Positions 32,932-42,100 of a stretch of 64,000 nucleotides of DNA are shown here, one piece after another. The notes under the pieces were generated by a model. The model did not search any database, was not told where the DNA came from, and was given only the letters and a program-made list of their open reading frames with translations. Both the position numbers and the translations under genes were made by a program. The stretch's first letter is position 1; every line of letters starts with the position of its first letter. Source of the DNA: Planctomycetota bacterium (GTDB taxonomy: Bacteria; Planctomycetota; Phycisphaerae; UBA1845); the NCBI GenBank assembly GCA_030616775.1, contig JAUWWQ010000016.1, positions 1 to 64,000 of the forward strand. The letters run 5' to 3'.

Positions 32932-35683
32932 TATCCGATTGTCCTTTTCGGCACTGGCCCTTGTCGTTGCGATAGCCGTTGGGACTTCCGCCGATCCGCC
33001 CCCTGCGGGTGCACGGGAAAGGCACCCGGAGGAATCGCGTCTGAGCACGGCGGTGTTCCGGGCGGGTTTGAAAAGGCGTGGCCTCACCGAGCTACTCGAA
33101 CTGCATCTACGTGACTTCCCGCCGACCAGCGAAACCGAGCGGCTGATCATGATGCGCGAGGTGAAGCTGGCAGAGTTCGCCGACCCGACCCTCCCGCTGG
33201 AACAACAACGGGCTGCAATCGCTGAAGCCAATCGCATACTGGGACAGTTGATCGAGGCAAGCTTTGGCGACCTGCGGCGGTTCGAGTGGCGATTCTCTCT
33301 GGCCCACTCGCTTGTCTACGATGAGGCGGAACCCTTCCTGACAAGCATTTTGTATAGAGGTGGCAGCAAAGAAGACCGCCAGCGGTTGCGTTCGCTGTCG
33401 ACCCGGGCGGTGGCCGCTTTGACCGTGCTTGTAAAAGAGCTTGCCGAGGAATACGACCGCATCGATAGGATGTCCATCCGTGAATTCGAGAAGCTTGAGG
33501 CTGCCGGCTACATCGAGCAGCTTGATCGCCTCGCTCCTCGATCGGAGTATCTGCTGCTTTGGGCGCTATTCTATAATTCGCTGCCCCGCGAGGACATCGA
33601 TCCCACCCGGGCCCGTCAGCTTAACGAAATCCTCGAGCGAGTAGCCGGGAATCCCACGCTCGTCAACACGCCTCATACGACTAGCCAGGTCCAGGTTCAG
33701 GCCCTGCTGCTGACCGGCATGACCCACCGTTTGCTAAACAACCACCAACCCGCCCGCGAGCACCTGGATCGTGCCTTTGCTGTCGCCGCGGGCCTTAACG
33801 ACCCCGCCGAGCGGCGGCGCATTGACTGGTCGGTGACCTTGGCCTGGCTGGAGGCCATCCGCAACGAGGCAGATGACGGCCGGTTCGACGACGCCTTGCG
33901 CCGGCTTACTCAGTTTCGCACTACGTTCACCTCAAAGGGCAGCAACGAGTTTGGCTTAAAGGTTGCGGCTGCCCTGCTGGAGCGGTCGGTGCTGAAGCGT
34001 CGTGCGACCGCTGCGGGCCGGGCCGGGCGGGCGGACGACGCTCAACGATACCGCCAAGAGGCATGGCAACCGCTCGCTCGATTGGCCCGGCAAGAACCCG
34101 ACCGTCGTGATGAACTCTACGCGACGCTTTACGACATGATCGGGCCGGAGGCCGACCCTGCGCAGCTTGATCCGTTTGAGCGATGCGCGTTGATCGCGGG
34201 GCTGTTGTTTGACGCCGACCAGTTAACCGAGACTTCGGATGTGCTCCTGGATCGGGCCATTGCGGTGGGCGGGCGCTTTGTTGCTGACATCACCCCGACC
34301 GCCGAATCGCTGCTTCCCGAGGTGCTCTACAACGTCGCCGTTGCCCAGTATCGTCGTGGTCGCACGGCCCCTGCCGCCCAGCGGTTCCTTGAAGTGGCAA
34401 GGGATCACGCCGCATTCGGCAATGCCCGGCAAGCCGCCACATTCGCCGTGCAACTGGCTGCTGAGCTGTACGGCGATACATCAGCAGGTTCTCATCCCGA
34501 CGTACAACGGCTCTATCGGGACGCCCTCGAGGTTCTTGAAACCCGCTATCGCGACACGGCTGCGGCACGCTATTGGCGGTTCTACTATGCCCAGTTGCTG
34601 GATGAGCTTGGGGAGTACGCCGGCGCCGCCGCCCGGTATGCCTTGGTTGATCGTGCCCACGAGCACTACCTTGAAAGTGTGTTTTTCCGGGCCCGCTGCC
34701 TCGTATTGGACTTGCAGCAGCGGGCGGCCGAAGACCCGCCGCATCGGCTTTATCTCCTGCACCGGACTGACGACTTTCTTGCGGTTCAACAGGAGTTTGT
34801 TGCCCTGGCCACCAGCGAGCTGAACCGCCAGAGGGACACGCAGCGTGTCTCCACAGTGCGAGACCTGCTGGCCCGGGCCCGTCTGCTTGCCGCTGAAGTG
34901 TACGTGCTACCGCATGCGGCTAAACCCGCCAAGGCCCTCGAGACGCTCACCGGTTTTGAGGATGACTATCCCGGTAAGGAAGCACTGGCCGGCCGTGTGT
35001 GGCGCGTACGCCTGCTGGCCTACGAGAAGCTGGGACGGATCGAGGACGCCAGGCGGGTAATTCCCACCTACATCGCCGCGGACCCGGAAAATGCCGCTCC
35101 GGTCCTGCAATCACTCTATCACAGCGTGGTCGAAGACTTCCAAGACCTCCAAAAAGGGCGTGACAATACCTCGGCACAGCGAAAAGCCGAGATGGCCTTG
35201 GTGATCGCCCGGCAGATCCACGAATGGGCAATCCGCTCCGATGCCGTCTCGCCCCTGCCTGATCACCGGACGTCCGTCCAGCTTGCCGAGGCCAACTTAC
35301 GTGCCGGTCACTACCAGCGCGCTCGTGAGCTGTTTGAACCCCTGCTTACAGCGAACGATGGTTCGGCGGCGCCCCAGTCTTCGACCGATGTCCGCGTTGT
35401 GCTGGGGCACGCGGAGGCCTTGTTTCAGCTTGGCGAATTCGTCTCAGCCCTGCCCGGGTTCAACCGGCTGGCGATGGGGCTGCCTCCGACTGATCCGATT
35501 CGCTGGAAGGCCTTGCTCCGAGACCTTCAATGCCGCACCGCCTTGGGACACGCACCGCAGGGCATCATCAAAGTGATTCAACAACACAAGCAGTTGTATC
35601 CCGAGCTGGGCGGTCCTGCTCTCGCCCCGCAATTTGAAAAGCTGCAACGCGAAAACGAACGCCGCCTCGATCAGGGATCATAG
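32903..35683 (+). CDS. Large exported TPR-like helical repeat protein
   Basis: About 926 residues. The GTG at 32903 overlaps the end of exbD2 and leads to a signal peptide (SIRLSFSALALVVAIAVGTSA); the frame is open from 32837 but the extra residues lack sense. The mature chain is helix after helix in TPR-like pairs, for example LLTGMTHRLLNNHQPAREHLDRAFAV, LYNVAVAQYRRGRTAPAAQRFLEVARD, YYAQLLDELGEYAGAAARYALV and LGHAEALFQLGEFVSALPGFNRLA. Likely a periplasmic scaffold operating with the VWA and ExbB/D proteins; function inferred from operon only. Its stop TAG (35681-35683) is the first triplet of a palindromic element. Confidence 0.78.
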   Translation: MSALPLGNRSIRLSFSALALVVAIAVGTSADPPPAGARERHPEESRLSTAVFRAGLKRRGLTELLELHLRDFPPTSETERLIMMREVKLAEFADPTLPLEQQRAAIAEANRILGQLIEASFGDLRRFEWRFSLAHSLVYDEAEPFLTSILYRGGSKEDRQRLRSLSTRAVAALTVLVKELAEEYDRIDRMSIREFEKLEAAGYIEQLDRLAPRSEYLLLWALFYNSLPREDIDPTRARQLNEILERVAGNPTLVNTPHTTSQVQVQALLLTGMTHRLLNNHQPAREHLDRAFAVAAGLNDPAERRRIDWSVTLAWLEAIRNEADDGRFDDALRRLTQFRTTFTSKGSNEFGLKVAAALLERSVLKRRATAAGRAGRADDAQRYRQEAWQPLARLARQEPDRRDELYATLYDMIGPEADPAQLDPFERCALIAGLLFDADQLTETSDVLLDRAIAVGGRFVADITPTAESLLPEVLYNVAVAQYRRGRTAPAAQRFLEVARDHAAFGNARQAATFAVQLAAELYGDTSAGSHPDVQRLYRDALEVLETRYRDTAAARYWRFYYAQLLDELGEYAGAAARYALVDRAHEHYLESVFFRARCLVLDLQQRAAEDPPHRLYLLHRTDDFLAVQQEFVALATSELNRQRDTQRVSTVRDLLARARLLAAEVYVLPHAAKPAKALETLTGFEDDYPGKEALAGRVWRVRLLAYEKLGRIEDARRVIPTYIAADPENAAPVLQSLYHSVVEDFQDLQKGRDNTSAQRKAEMALVIARQIHEWAIRSDAVSPLPDHRTSVQLAEANLRAGHYQRARELFEPLLTANDGSAAPQSSTDVRVVLGHAEALFQLGEFVSALPGFNRLAMGLPPTDPIRWKALLRDLQCRTALGHAPQGIIKVIQQHKQLYPELGGPALAPQFEKLQRENERRLDQGS
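35654..35682 (+). repeat. 29-bp direct duplication, copy 1 (end of TPR gene)
   Basis: The last nine codons of the TPR gene and the first bases of its stop. Identical over 29 bases to 35785-35813, offset 131. Confidence 0.88.
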
Positions 35684-35784
35684 TACCGTGTTTCGCAAGT
35701 AATACGAATATATGCTGTGCCGAGAATCCCTTCTCGGCACACCACGCCAGAGGACCGAGAAGGGATTCTCGGTCCAGCAAGGAC
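35681..35784 (+). repeat. Composite palindromic element (module 1 end plus module 2)
   Basis: Begins TAGTACCGTGTTTCGCAAGT, the module 1 terminal repeat, runs about 34 bases, then changes to module 2: GTGCCGAGAATCCCTTCTCGGCAC-type hairpin at 35717-35740, linker, and the GGACCGAGAAGG-type hairpin at 35752-35775. It has no module 1 right end. Flanked by the 29-bp duplication. Confidence 0.85.
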
Positions 35785-35813
35785 AACGAACGCCGCCTCG
35801 ATCAGGGATCATA
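35785..35813 (+). repeat. 29-bp direct duplication, copy 2
   Basis: Repeats the gene's last codons and continues GGATCATAAGC, so this copy keeps an in-frame TAA where copy 1 has TAG from the element. It is probably the ancestral 3' end. Confidence 0.85.
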
Positions 35814-35903
35814 AGCTAACTCATTGCCAAGCCCGGAGCACAGGTTCGCCGTTGACCCGGTGACTACGTGTTCGTAGACTCCGCTAGACCTTTGGAGTAA
35901 ACT

Positions 35904-36488
35904 GTGATCTTGCGTGCCAACCAGCTCGATGTTGACCGCGCGTTTGTGCTGGTGGTCGATCTTCAAGAAAAGCTCGTGCCGTTGGTTCGTCACCGCGAGC
36001 GGGTGATCGCAGCCGGTCGAAAGCTGCTCGAGGGTACGCGCATCTTCAAGCTGCCCGTACTGGCCACGGAACAGTATCCCCAAGGCCTCGGGCCAACCCA
36101 TGAGACGATCAGGCATTGCCTGGAACTAAACGGGGCTACTATCCTGGAAAAGCCCACGTTTAGCGCTTGGGCACAAGCCGCCGTGCGTGAGGCGATCCTG
36201 GGGATCGACCGGCACCAGGTTATCATGGTCGGCGTCGAAGCCCACGTGTGCATCCAACAAACTGCGCTCGATTTGATCAGCCGCGATTATGACGTCTTCG
36301 TGTGCGCCGACGGTGTAAGCTCGCGTAGCCGGTTTGACTATGAACGGTCGCTGGAGCGCATGCGGCAGGAGGGTGCGTTTGTCACCACCGTCGAAAGTGT
36401 GCTGTTCGAGCTGTGCCACCGCTGCGACACGCCGGAGTTCAAGGCCATGCTCGAAGTGGTCAAGGAGACGCCACCAGCCGACGATTGA
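35904..36488 (+). CDS. Isochorismatase-family cysteine hydrolase
   Basis: 194 residues; GTG 35904 follows TTTGGAGTAAAC. The catalytic triad of the family is readable: Asp in LVVDLQEKLVP, Lys in ILEKPTFSAW and Cys in VGVEAHVCIQQTALDL. The YcaC/nicotinamidase-like arrangement with a bound metal is not apparent, so the closest type is the YcaC-like hydrolases of unknown substrate. Starts 90 bases after the repeat, followed by a small zinc-ribbon gene. Confidence 0.9.
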   Translation: MILRANQLDVDRAFVLVVDLQEKLVPLVRHRERVIAAGRKLLEGTRIFKLPVLATEQYPQGLGPTHETIRHCLELNGATILEKPTFSAWAQAAVREAILGIDRHQVIMVGVEAHVCIQQTALDLISRDYDVFVCADGVSSRSRFDYERSLERMRQEGAFVTTVESVLFELCHRCDTPEFKAMLEVVKETPPADD

Positions 36489-36548
36489 CCTGCACACCGA
36501 CCGATTCTGTGCAATCGAACGTTTGCTTGGGCGGGTTGAATCACCGCC

Positions 36549-36785
36549 ATGCAATATGACGATGACTATGTGGATGAAGAATGGGTCGACGACGAGGGCG
36601 ATACCGAAGACGACCTTCTGGTCTGCCCATCCTGCAAACAGGCGGTGCATGAGGATGCGCAGCAATGCCCTCACTGCGGTGATTGGATCACTCCTGTATG
36701 GCCCAAAGGGCGCTCCAAACGGCTGATTTGGATCGTGGCCGCCGTGCTGGCCATCCTGGGCCTGCTTATGATCACATTGCGCTAA
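36549..36785 (+). CDS. Small zinc-ribbon membrane protein
   Basis: 78 residues: an acidic N-terminus (DDDYVDEEWVDDEGDTEDD), a zinc ribbon CPSCKQAVHEDAQQCPHCG (CxxC-x10-CxxC), and a C-terminal helix RLIWIVAAVLAILGLLMI. A single-pass protein with the ribbon on the cytoplasmic side is the simplest reading. Function unknown; a similar layout occurs at 60479-60706. Confidence 0.8.
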   Translation: MQYDDDYVDEEWVDDEGDTEDDLLVCPSCKQAVHEDAQQCPHCGDWITPVWPKGRSKRLIWIVAAVLAILGLLMITLR

Positions 36786-36851
36786 GACGAATCCCAACCG
36801 GCGGTGAAACCGGCCGCTTATCCGCCAGTGCTTCCGCAAGGCAAGACCTGT

Positions 36852-37712
36852 TCAGATCGATGAGAAAACCCGGCTGGTGGGCCGATCCAAGTCGACCGTC
36901 ACCACCACGGCTGCATACACTTCCGCGGCGCCGCCCCGTCGCAGGACCTTGGCGCACTCGTTGATCGTCGCGCCCGTTGTCTTGACGTCGTCAATCAGAA
37001 GCAAGCGAGCATCGTTCAAGGTCGCCCCGCGGCGGATAGCAAACGCACCGCGAACATTATCGGACCGGTCCGTGTAGCTTAGCCCCATCTGATGACGGCC
37101 GGCCTTCACACGCGTCAGGACCTGTGCTTGGGGCAGACCCGTTCGCTTCACCACGATAGCGGTGAGAGTCTCGGCTGCGTACAATGGTCGGGTCAGCCGA
37201 TGCTTCCAATGAGTCGGCACAGCCACGATTGCCTCAACGCGATCAAGCCAGGGTGCGCCGGCCACGACCTGCGCCAACCAACCTCCCAGGATGGGGCCGG
37301 ATTCTTCACGCCCGGAGTATTTGTACGATCGAAGCAGTCTTCCGAGAGTGGACACATTGTCGCGTTCACGGTCTCCATTATTCGCCTCAACGCGGTAGGG
37401 GCCCACGCGGACCGTCTTTGCGATCCACGGTCGGCGGTTGCGACACTTCCGGCATCGTTCGTCCGATATTTCGAATGGTCCGACGGTCGCCGCGCAGGTG
37501 GGGCAGGCGGGCTGCCGGCGCTCGCGCTCGAGGAGGGTCGCACAGCCCGGGCAAAAGGGTGCCGTTTCACCCTCGGGCAATCCGCCGCATAGGATGCAGC
37601 GCGGTGGAAACAGCAGATCGACCGTGGTCCGTACGAGACGCCTGACGGTCTGCACAGGGGTAGATACCGGTGCCCCTACGGTGCGAAATGGCTTCCTATT
37701 CAAAATAGTCAT
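36852..37712 (-). CDS. comF: ComF-family phosphoribosyltransferase-like protein
   Basis: 286 residues from ATG 37712 (MTILNRKPFRTVG). A Cys-rich N-terminal zinc region (RCILCGGLPEG, FCPGCATLL, CPTCAATVG, CRKCRNRRP) precedes the PRTase domain with AVPTHWKHRLTRPLYAAETLTAIV, KAGRHQMGLSYTDRSDNVRGAF and the PRPP-binding loop LLLIDDVKTTGATI. ComF relatives support uptake of transforming DNA. No other competence genes are near. A longer frame to 37883 is rejected because it crosses the promoter of the divergent efflux operon. Confidence 0.9.
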   Translation of the reverse strand: MTILNRKPFRTVGAPVSTPVQTVRRLVRTTVDLLFPPRCILCGGLPEGETAPFCPGCATLLERERRQPACPTCAATVGPFEISDERCRKCRNRRPWIAKTVRVGPYRVEANNGDRERDNVSTLGRLLRSYKYSGREESGPILGGWLAQVVAGAPWLDRVEAIVAVPTHWKHRLTRPLYAAETLTAIVVKRTGLPQAQVLTRVKAGRHQMGLSYTDRSDNVRGAFAIRRGATLNDARLLLIDDVKTTGATINECAKVLRRGGAAEVYAAVVVTVDLDRPTSRVFSSI

Positions 37713-37726
37713 CGGATAGGTATAAT
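37699..37726 (+). promoter_or_regulatory. Candidate sigma-70-type promoter for the RND operon
   Basis: A perfect TATAAT at 37721-37726 with TTCAAA at 37699-37704, a 16-base spacer. It would start transcripts about 65 bases before the membrane-fusion gene. The comF start lies inside it on the other strand. Confidence 0.35.
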
Positions 37727-37799
37727 ACACCGATCGAAACGTTTTTTGCGTTCCGCCGGATGTGAATTGTCGCGTTGCCGTCGTTTTTTCTGGGTTTAT

Positions 37800-39104
37800 A
37801 TGATAAGAACAATGCTCCGCACAATCCTGGTTGCATCGACCCTGGTCGCACTGGCGGCTCGGGACACACAGACTTTCGGGCAAATGCCAGTCACAAAGGT
37901 AGTTGTGGCCGAGGCCCGGGAGGTAGAGGCCCCGCGCACCATCACCGTGGTGGGTACCGTCGAACCGGCACGGCGAAGCCGGGTCTGCTCGGAAATACCG
38001 GGTCTGGTCGCGGAGATGCCCGGGCGAGAGGGTGACCTCATTCCGACACGAGGCAGAATCTGCGTGCTCGACACCGACACGTTGACCCTACAGCTCGCGG
38101 AGGAGCAGGCGAAACTGGCAGCTTTACAGGCATACCACCAGGAGCTGCTGGCCGGCACTCGCAAGGAAGAGTTGACTCGCCTGAAGGCCCTTATGGATGA
38201 AGCGGCGGCCCGCTACCAGCGGTGGGAATTCGAAATGGAGCGGATTGAGAAGCTCTACGCGGGCCGCGACTCCAACGACAAGGAGTACTACGACACCAGG
38301 GCGGAGTTTCTTGCCGCGGAACGGCGTAAGATCGCCGCTGAGGCTGCCTATAACCTCGGTGTGGAAGGACCCCGCAAAGAGACCATCGCCCGGGCCGCTC
38401 ACGAGGTAACCGAGCAGAAGGCCGCGGTCCTCCGCGTTGAAACGGCGATCAAGAAAGCGACCATTCGCGCCCCTTTTAACGGTTACATCGTCGAGCGGAT
38501 GGCGGAAGTCGGTGAGTGGATCCCCGTCGGCGGGCCGGTGGCGGAGATGGTCGACCTGAGTTCCGTGCTTGTCCGTGTCGACGTGCCGGAGTCGGCGCTG
38601 CCTTATCTTGTGGTCGGCGATCCCGTGCTTGTCAAAGTGGATGCCCTGAAACGGTCGTTTAGGGGTCGAGTCAAGCACATCATGCGGCAGGCAGACCCCA
38701 GTGCCCGAACGTTCCCGGTCGAGATCGAGGTCAACAACGCCGAGGGGCTCCTGGCCGGCGGCATGTTCGCTCGGGCAACGGTTGCATCCGGGCCCGCCGA
38801 ACGGGCTGTCGCGGTGCCCAAAGACGCAATCGTGGAAAAGCAAGGCGTCATCTATGTTGCCTTGGTCATGCCGGGTAACAACGGGGGAATGGCCGGTGTT
38901 CTGTCCCCGGTGACCGTCGGTGCCGACGTGGGTGACTGGATTGCGATCACATCAGCAAACATTCGCCCGGGCATGCAAGTGATCACACGGGGCACCGAAC
39001 GCTTTCTACCCTTCCCGACACCCATCCAGATTGTGGATGAGAAGGGCACGCCGGTGGCCATGCCGGCAGGCGGGAAATCAACGCAACGCAAGGAAGGCAC
39101 GTAG
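37800..39104 (+). CDS. RND efflux membrane-fusion (adaptor) protein
   Basis: About 434 residues from ATG 37800 (MIRTMLRTILVASTLVALAA), a signal peptide; ATG 37812 is an alternative. HlyD/AcrA layout: VVGTVEPARRSRVCSEIPGLVAEM (lipoyl half), an alpha-helical hairpin at about 100-215 (EEQAKLAALQAYHQELL ... AERRKIAAEAAYNLG), the second lipoyl half ATIRAPFNGYIVERMAEVGEWI, then the beta-barrel and AVPKDAIVEKQGVIYVAL. Works with the permease downstream; stop and next ATG are adjacent. The helical hairpin is shorter than in TolC-docking homologues. No outer-membrane channel gene is near. Confidence 0.92.
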   Translation: MIRTMLRTILVASTLVALAARDTQTFGQMPVTKVVVAEAREVEAPRTITVVGTVEPARRSRVCSEIPGLVAEMPGREGDLIPTRGRICVLDTDTLTLQLAEEQAKLAALQAYHQELLAGTRKEELTRLKALMDEAAARYQRWEFEMERIEKLYAGRDSNDKEYYDTRAEFLAAERRKIAAEAAYNLGVEGPRKETIARAAHEVTEQKAAVLRVETAIKKATIRAPFNGYIVERMAEVGEWIPVGGPVAEMVDLSSVLVRVDVPESALPYLVVGDPVLVKVDALKRSFRGRVKHIMRQADPSARTFPVEIEVNNAEGLLAGGMFARATVASGPAERAVAVPKDAIVEKQGVIYVALVMPGNNGGMAGVLSPVTVGADVGDWIAITSANIRPGMQVITRGTERFLPFPTPIQIVDEKGTPVAMPAGGKSTQRKEGT

Positions 39105-42100
39105 ATGGGAATAATCCGCTTCGCCATCAACAATCCCGTCAAGGTCACTGTCGGCGTGATCCTATTGGTGCTGTTCGGGTTGCTGAGCGTCTTCCAGATT
39201 CGAGTCCAACTGACCCCCGAGGTGGACCGGCCGGTCATCACCGTGAGCACTCACTGGACCGGGGCCAGCCCCCAGGAAATCGAAACCGAGATCGTCGACC
39301 GCCAGGAACAGAAGCTCAAGAACGTCAGCAGTTTGAAGAAGATGCTCTCCACCTGCTCGCAGAATCGAGGGGAGATCCGGCTGGAGTTCCCGGTGGGTGT
39401 CAATAAGGACACCGCATTTCGCGACGTATCCGACAAGCTGCGTCAGGTCACCGGATATCCCGAAGAGGTTGATGAGCCGGTGGTCACCGCAACTGACAGC
39501 AACATGGAACACACGATCGCCTGGCTGATTCTCTATTCGCAGGCCGGGGAGGACGTTTCCCGTCTCAAGACGTTCATCGAGGATAACGTCAAACCGATTC
39601 TGGAGCGTGCCGAGGGCATTAGCGACGTGGCCGTCTACGGCGGCCGCGAACGTGAGGTCCAGATCGAAATCGACCCGTACCTGCTCGCTGCCAGAGGCCT
39701 GACCTATCGGGATGTGGAGCGCGCCTTGCGGGGGCAAAACAAGAACATATCAGCCGGCACGATCACCCAGAGCAAGCTCGATTACAGCTACCGCACGATC
39801 GGTGAATACCGCACGGTGGAAGACGTGGAGAGCACCATTATCGCCTACCAGCCGGGTGGTCCGGTGTTGGTGCGGGACGTCGCCACCGTGATCGACGGCT
39901 TCAAAAAGACCCTCAGCTTCGTCCGCAGCAAGGGGCGACCCGTCATGGCGCTTCCCGCCCGACGTGAGACCGGCGCCAATGTCCTTGTGGCCATGGCCAA
40001 CCTCAAGAAGCAGATCGAACTGGTCAATCGCGAGATTCTCGCGCCGCGCGGGCTGGGGTTGGAGCTGACCCAGGTCTACGACGAGACGACTTACATCAAA
40101 AGTGCCATTTGGCTGGTGGTCAAGAACCTCTTTATTGGCGGGTCTTTGGCCATTCTGGCGCTGGTCATCTTCCTGCGGAGCAGCAGCGCCGTGGGCATCA
40201 TCGCCGCAGCCATCCCCATCTCGGTTATCGGTACGTTCCTGGTTATCACCCTGCTCGGGCGTAGCCTCAACGTGGTGTTGCTGGCGGGGATGGCCTTTGC
40301 CGTTGGAATGGTGGTGGATAACGCCATCGTCGTTTTGGAGAACATCTACCGCCATCGTTCGATGGGCAAGAGCAAGGTCGAAGCGGCGTTGGATGGCGCC
40401 CGGGAAGTATGGGGTGCGGTGCTGGCCAGCACACTCACCACCATGGCTGTTTTCCTGCCGGTCATCACCATTCAGGAAGAGGCCGGGCAATTATTCAAGG
40501 ATATCGCGATCGCCATTGCCTCGGCTGTCGGTCTGTCGCTGATCGTTTCCGTGCTGGTGATTCCACCGCTCGCTTCTCGCTTCTTTCATGCCTCAAAGGC
40601 GGTCGAGGCCGGCGACAAACCGTGGCGATTCGCAGTCTGGGTGTCGTCCATGGTGGCGACAATCAACCAGCGAGTCAGCCGGCGGTTTGCGATTGTCGTG
40701 GGTCTTTCCGGAGCAGCCATTATCGGTAGCTTGCTGCTGATGCCGGCCGCCGAGTACCTTCCCGCCGGAAACAGGAACATGGTTTTCGGCTTCCTCTTCT
40801 CGCCGCCCGGCTATTCCATCGACGAGTTCCGCCGGATGGCGACCATCGTTGAGGAGGGCGACCCCGACGATCCCTACGACGGGGTCCGCCCGATGTGGGA
40901 GGCGGAATTAGGATCGCCTCTGGCCCAGAGCCTCCCTCCTGTGGAGATCAGGCTCGGCAGGGACGGCAGCACGATACGGACGGTCATACCACCGCCGCTC
41001 GAGAACTTCTTCTACGTGTCGTGGGGCGGAGGGGCGTTTATGGGTTCTACATCCAAGGTGCCGACGAATGTCCGCCCTCTGGAAGACGCTATGAATCGCG
41101 CCGGTGCGCGCATTCCGGGCGTGTTCCCAATGTTCAGCCAGGCTTCCCTGTTTCGCTCCGGCGGGCACCGCGGGGGCAACACCATTGACGTGGAGATACG
41201 GGGCGACGATCGCGAGGAAGTCGTCCGTGCAGCTAGCGCGATCCGCAGCCGGATTATGGAATTGGGTTACGATTGGCCCGCAGCCACGCCGGCGAACTTT
41301 GATCTAGGCCGGCCTGAGGTGCAGCTTGTTCCAGACCGTGCCAGAGCCGCCGACCTGGGCCTCGATGTGCGCGACGTTGGCTTCATACTCCGGGCCTGTA
41401 TCGACGGAGCCTTTGTGGGAGAGTTCAACGACAAGGGTGACAAGATCGACATGGCCCTCACCGTGGTCGGTACGAAAGGCGCAACCCTTCAGGAGATCGG
41501 TCAGATTCCGATCTATAGCCCTTCGGGGCATATTGTTCCGATTGCCTCCGCCGCCGAGTTCCGCCGCACCACCGCACCCCAGGAGATCACCCACATCGAA
41601 GAGATGGGTTCGGTCGCCATATCGGTCAAGCCCAAGACAGGCGTGCCCTTGCAGGAGACCATGCAGGAGCTGGAGGATCAAGTGATCGCCCCGCTTCGGG
41701 CAAACGGAATGATCCCACCGACGGTCATTACGGCGCTGGCCGGAACAGCAGACAAGCTCACCCAAACGCAACAGGCTCTGATCGGGGATTTCACAGGGAT
41801 CGTGCAGCGACCGCGGCTGTTCGGGCTGTCCGTACCGCTGTCGATCGCCGTGCTCGCTGGGATCGTGGTCTTGATCGTAGCGGCGGCCCGATTGGTCGCC
41901 GGACCTCGGATCGCGGTTTGGACTGCCGTCGTCGGTGTCATCCTGATTTTGCTTGGATTTATGGTTCTCAACCCAGAGTTGCCCCTTATGCTGTTTCAGT
42001 CCCGGGCGATCCTGGCCTTGCTGATTACGTACCTGTTGATGGCTGCCCTGTTTGAGTCGTTCGCCTATCCGTTTGTCATCATGCTCAGTGTGCCCCTGGC

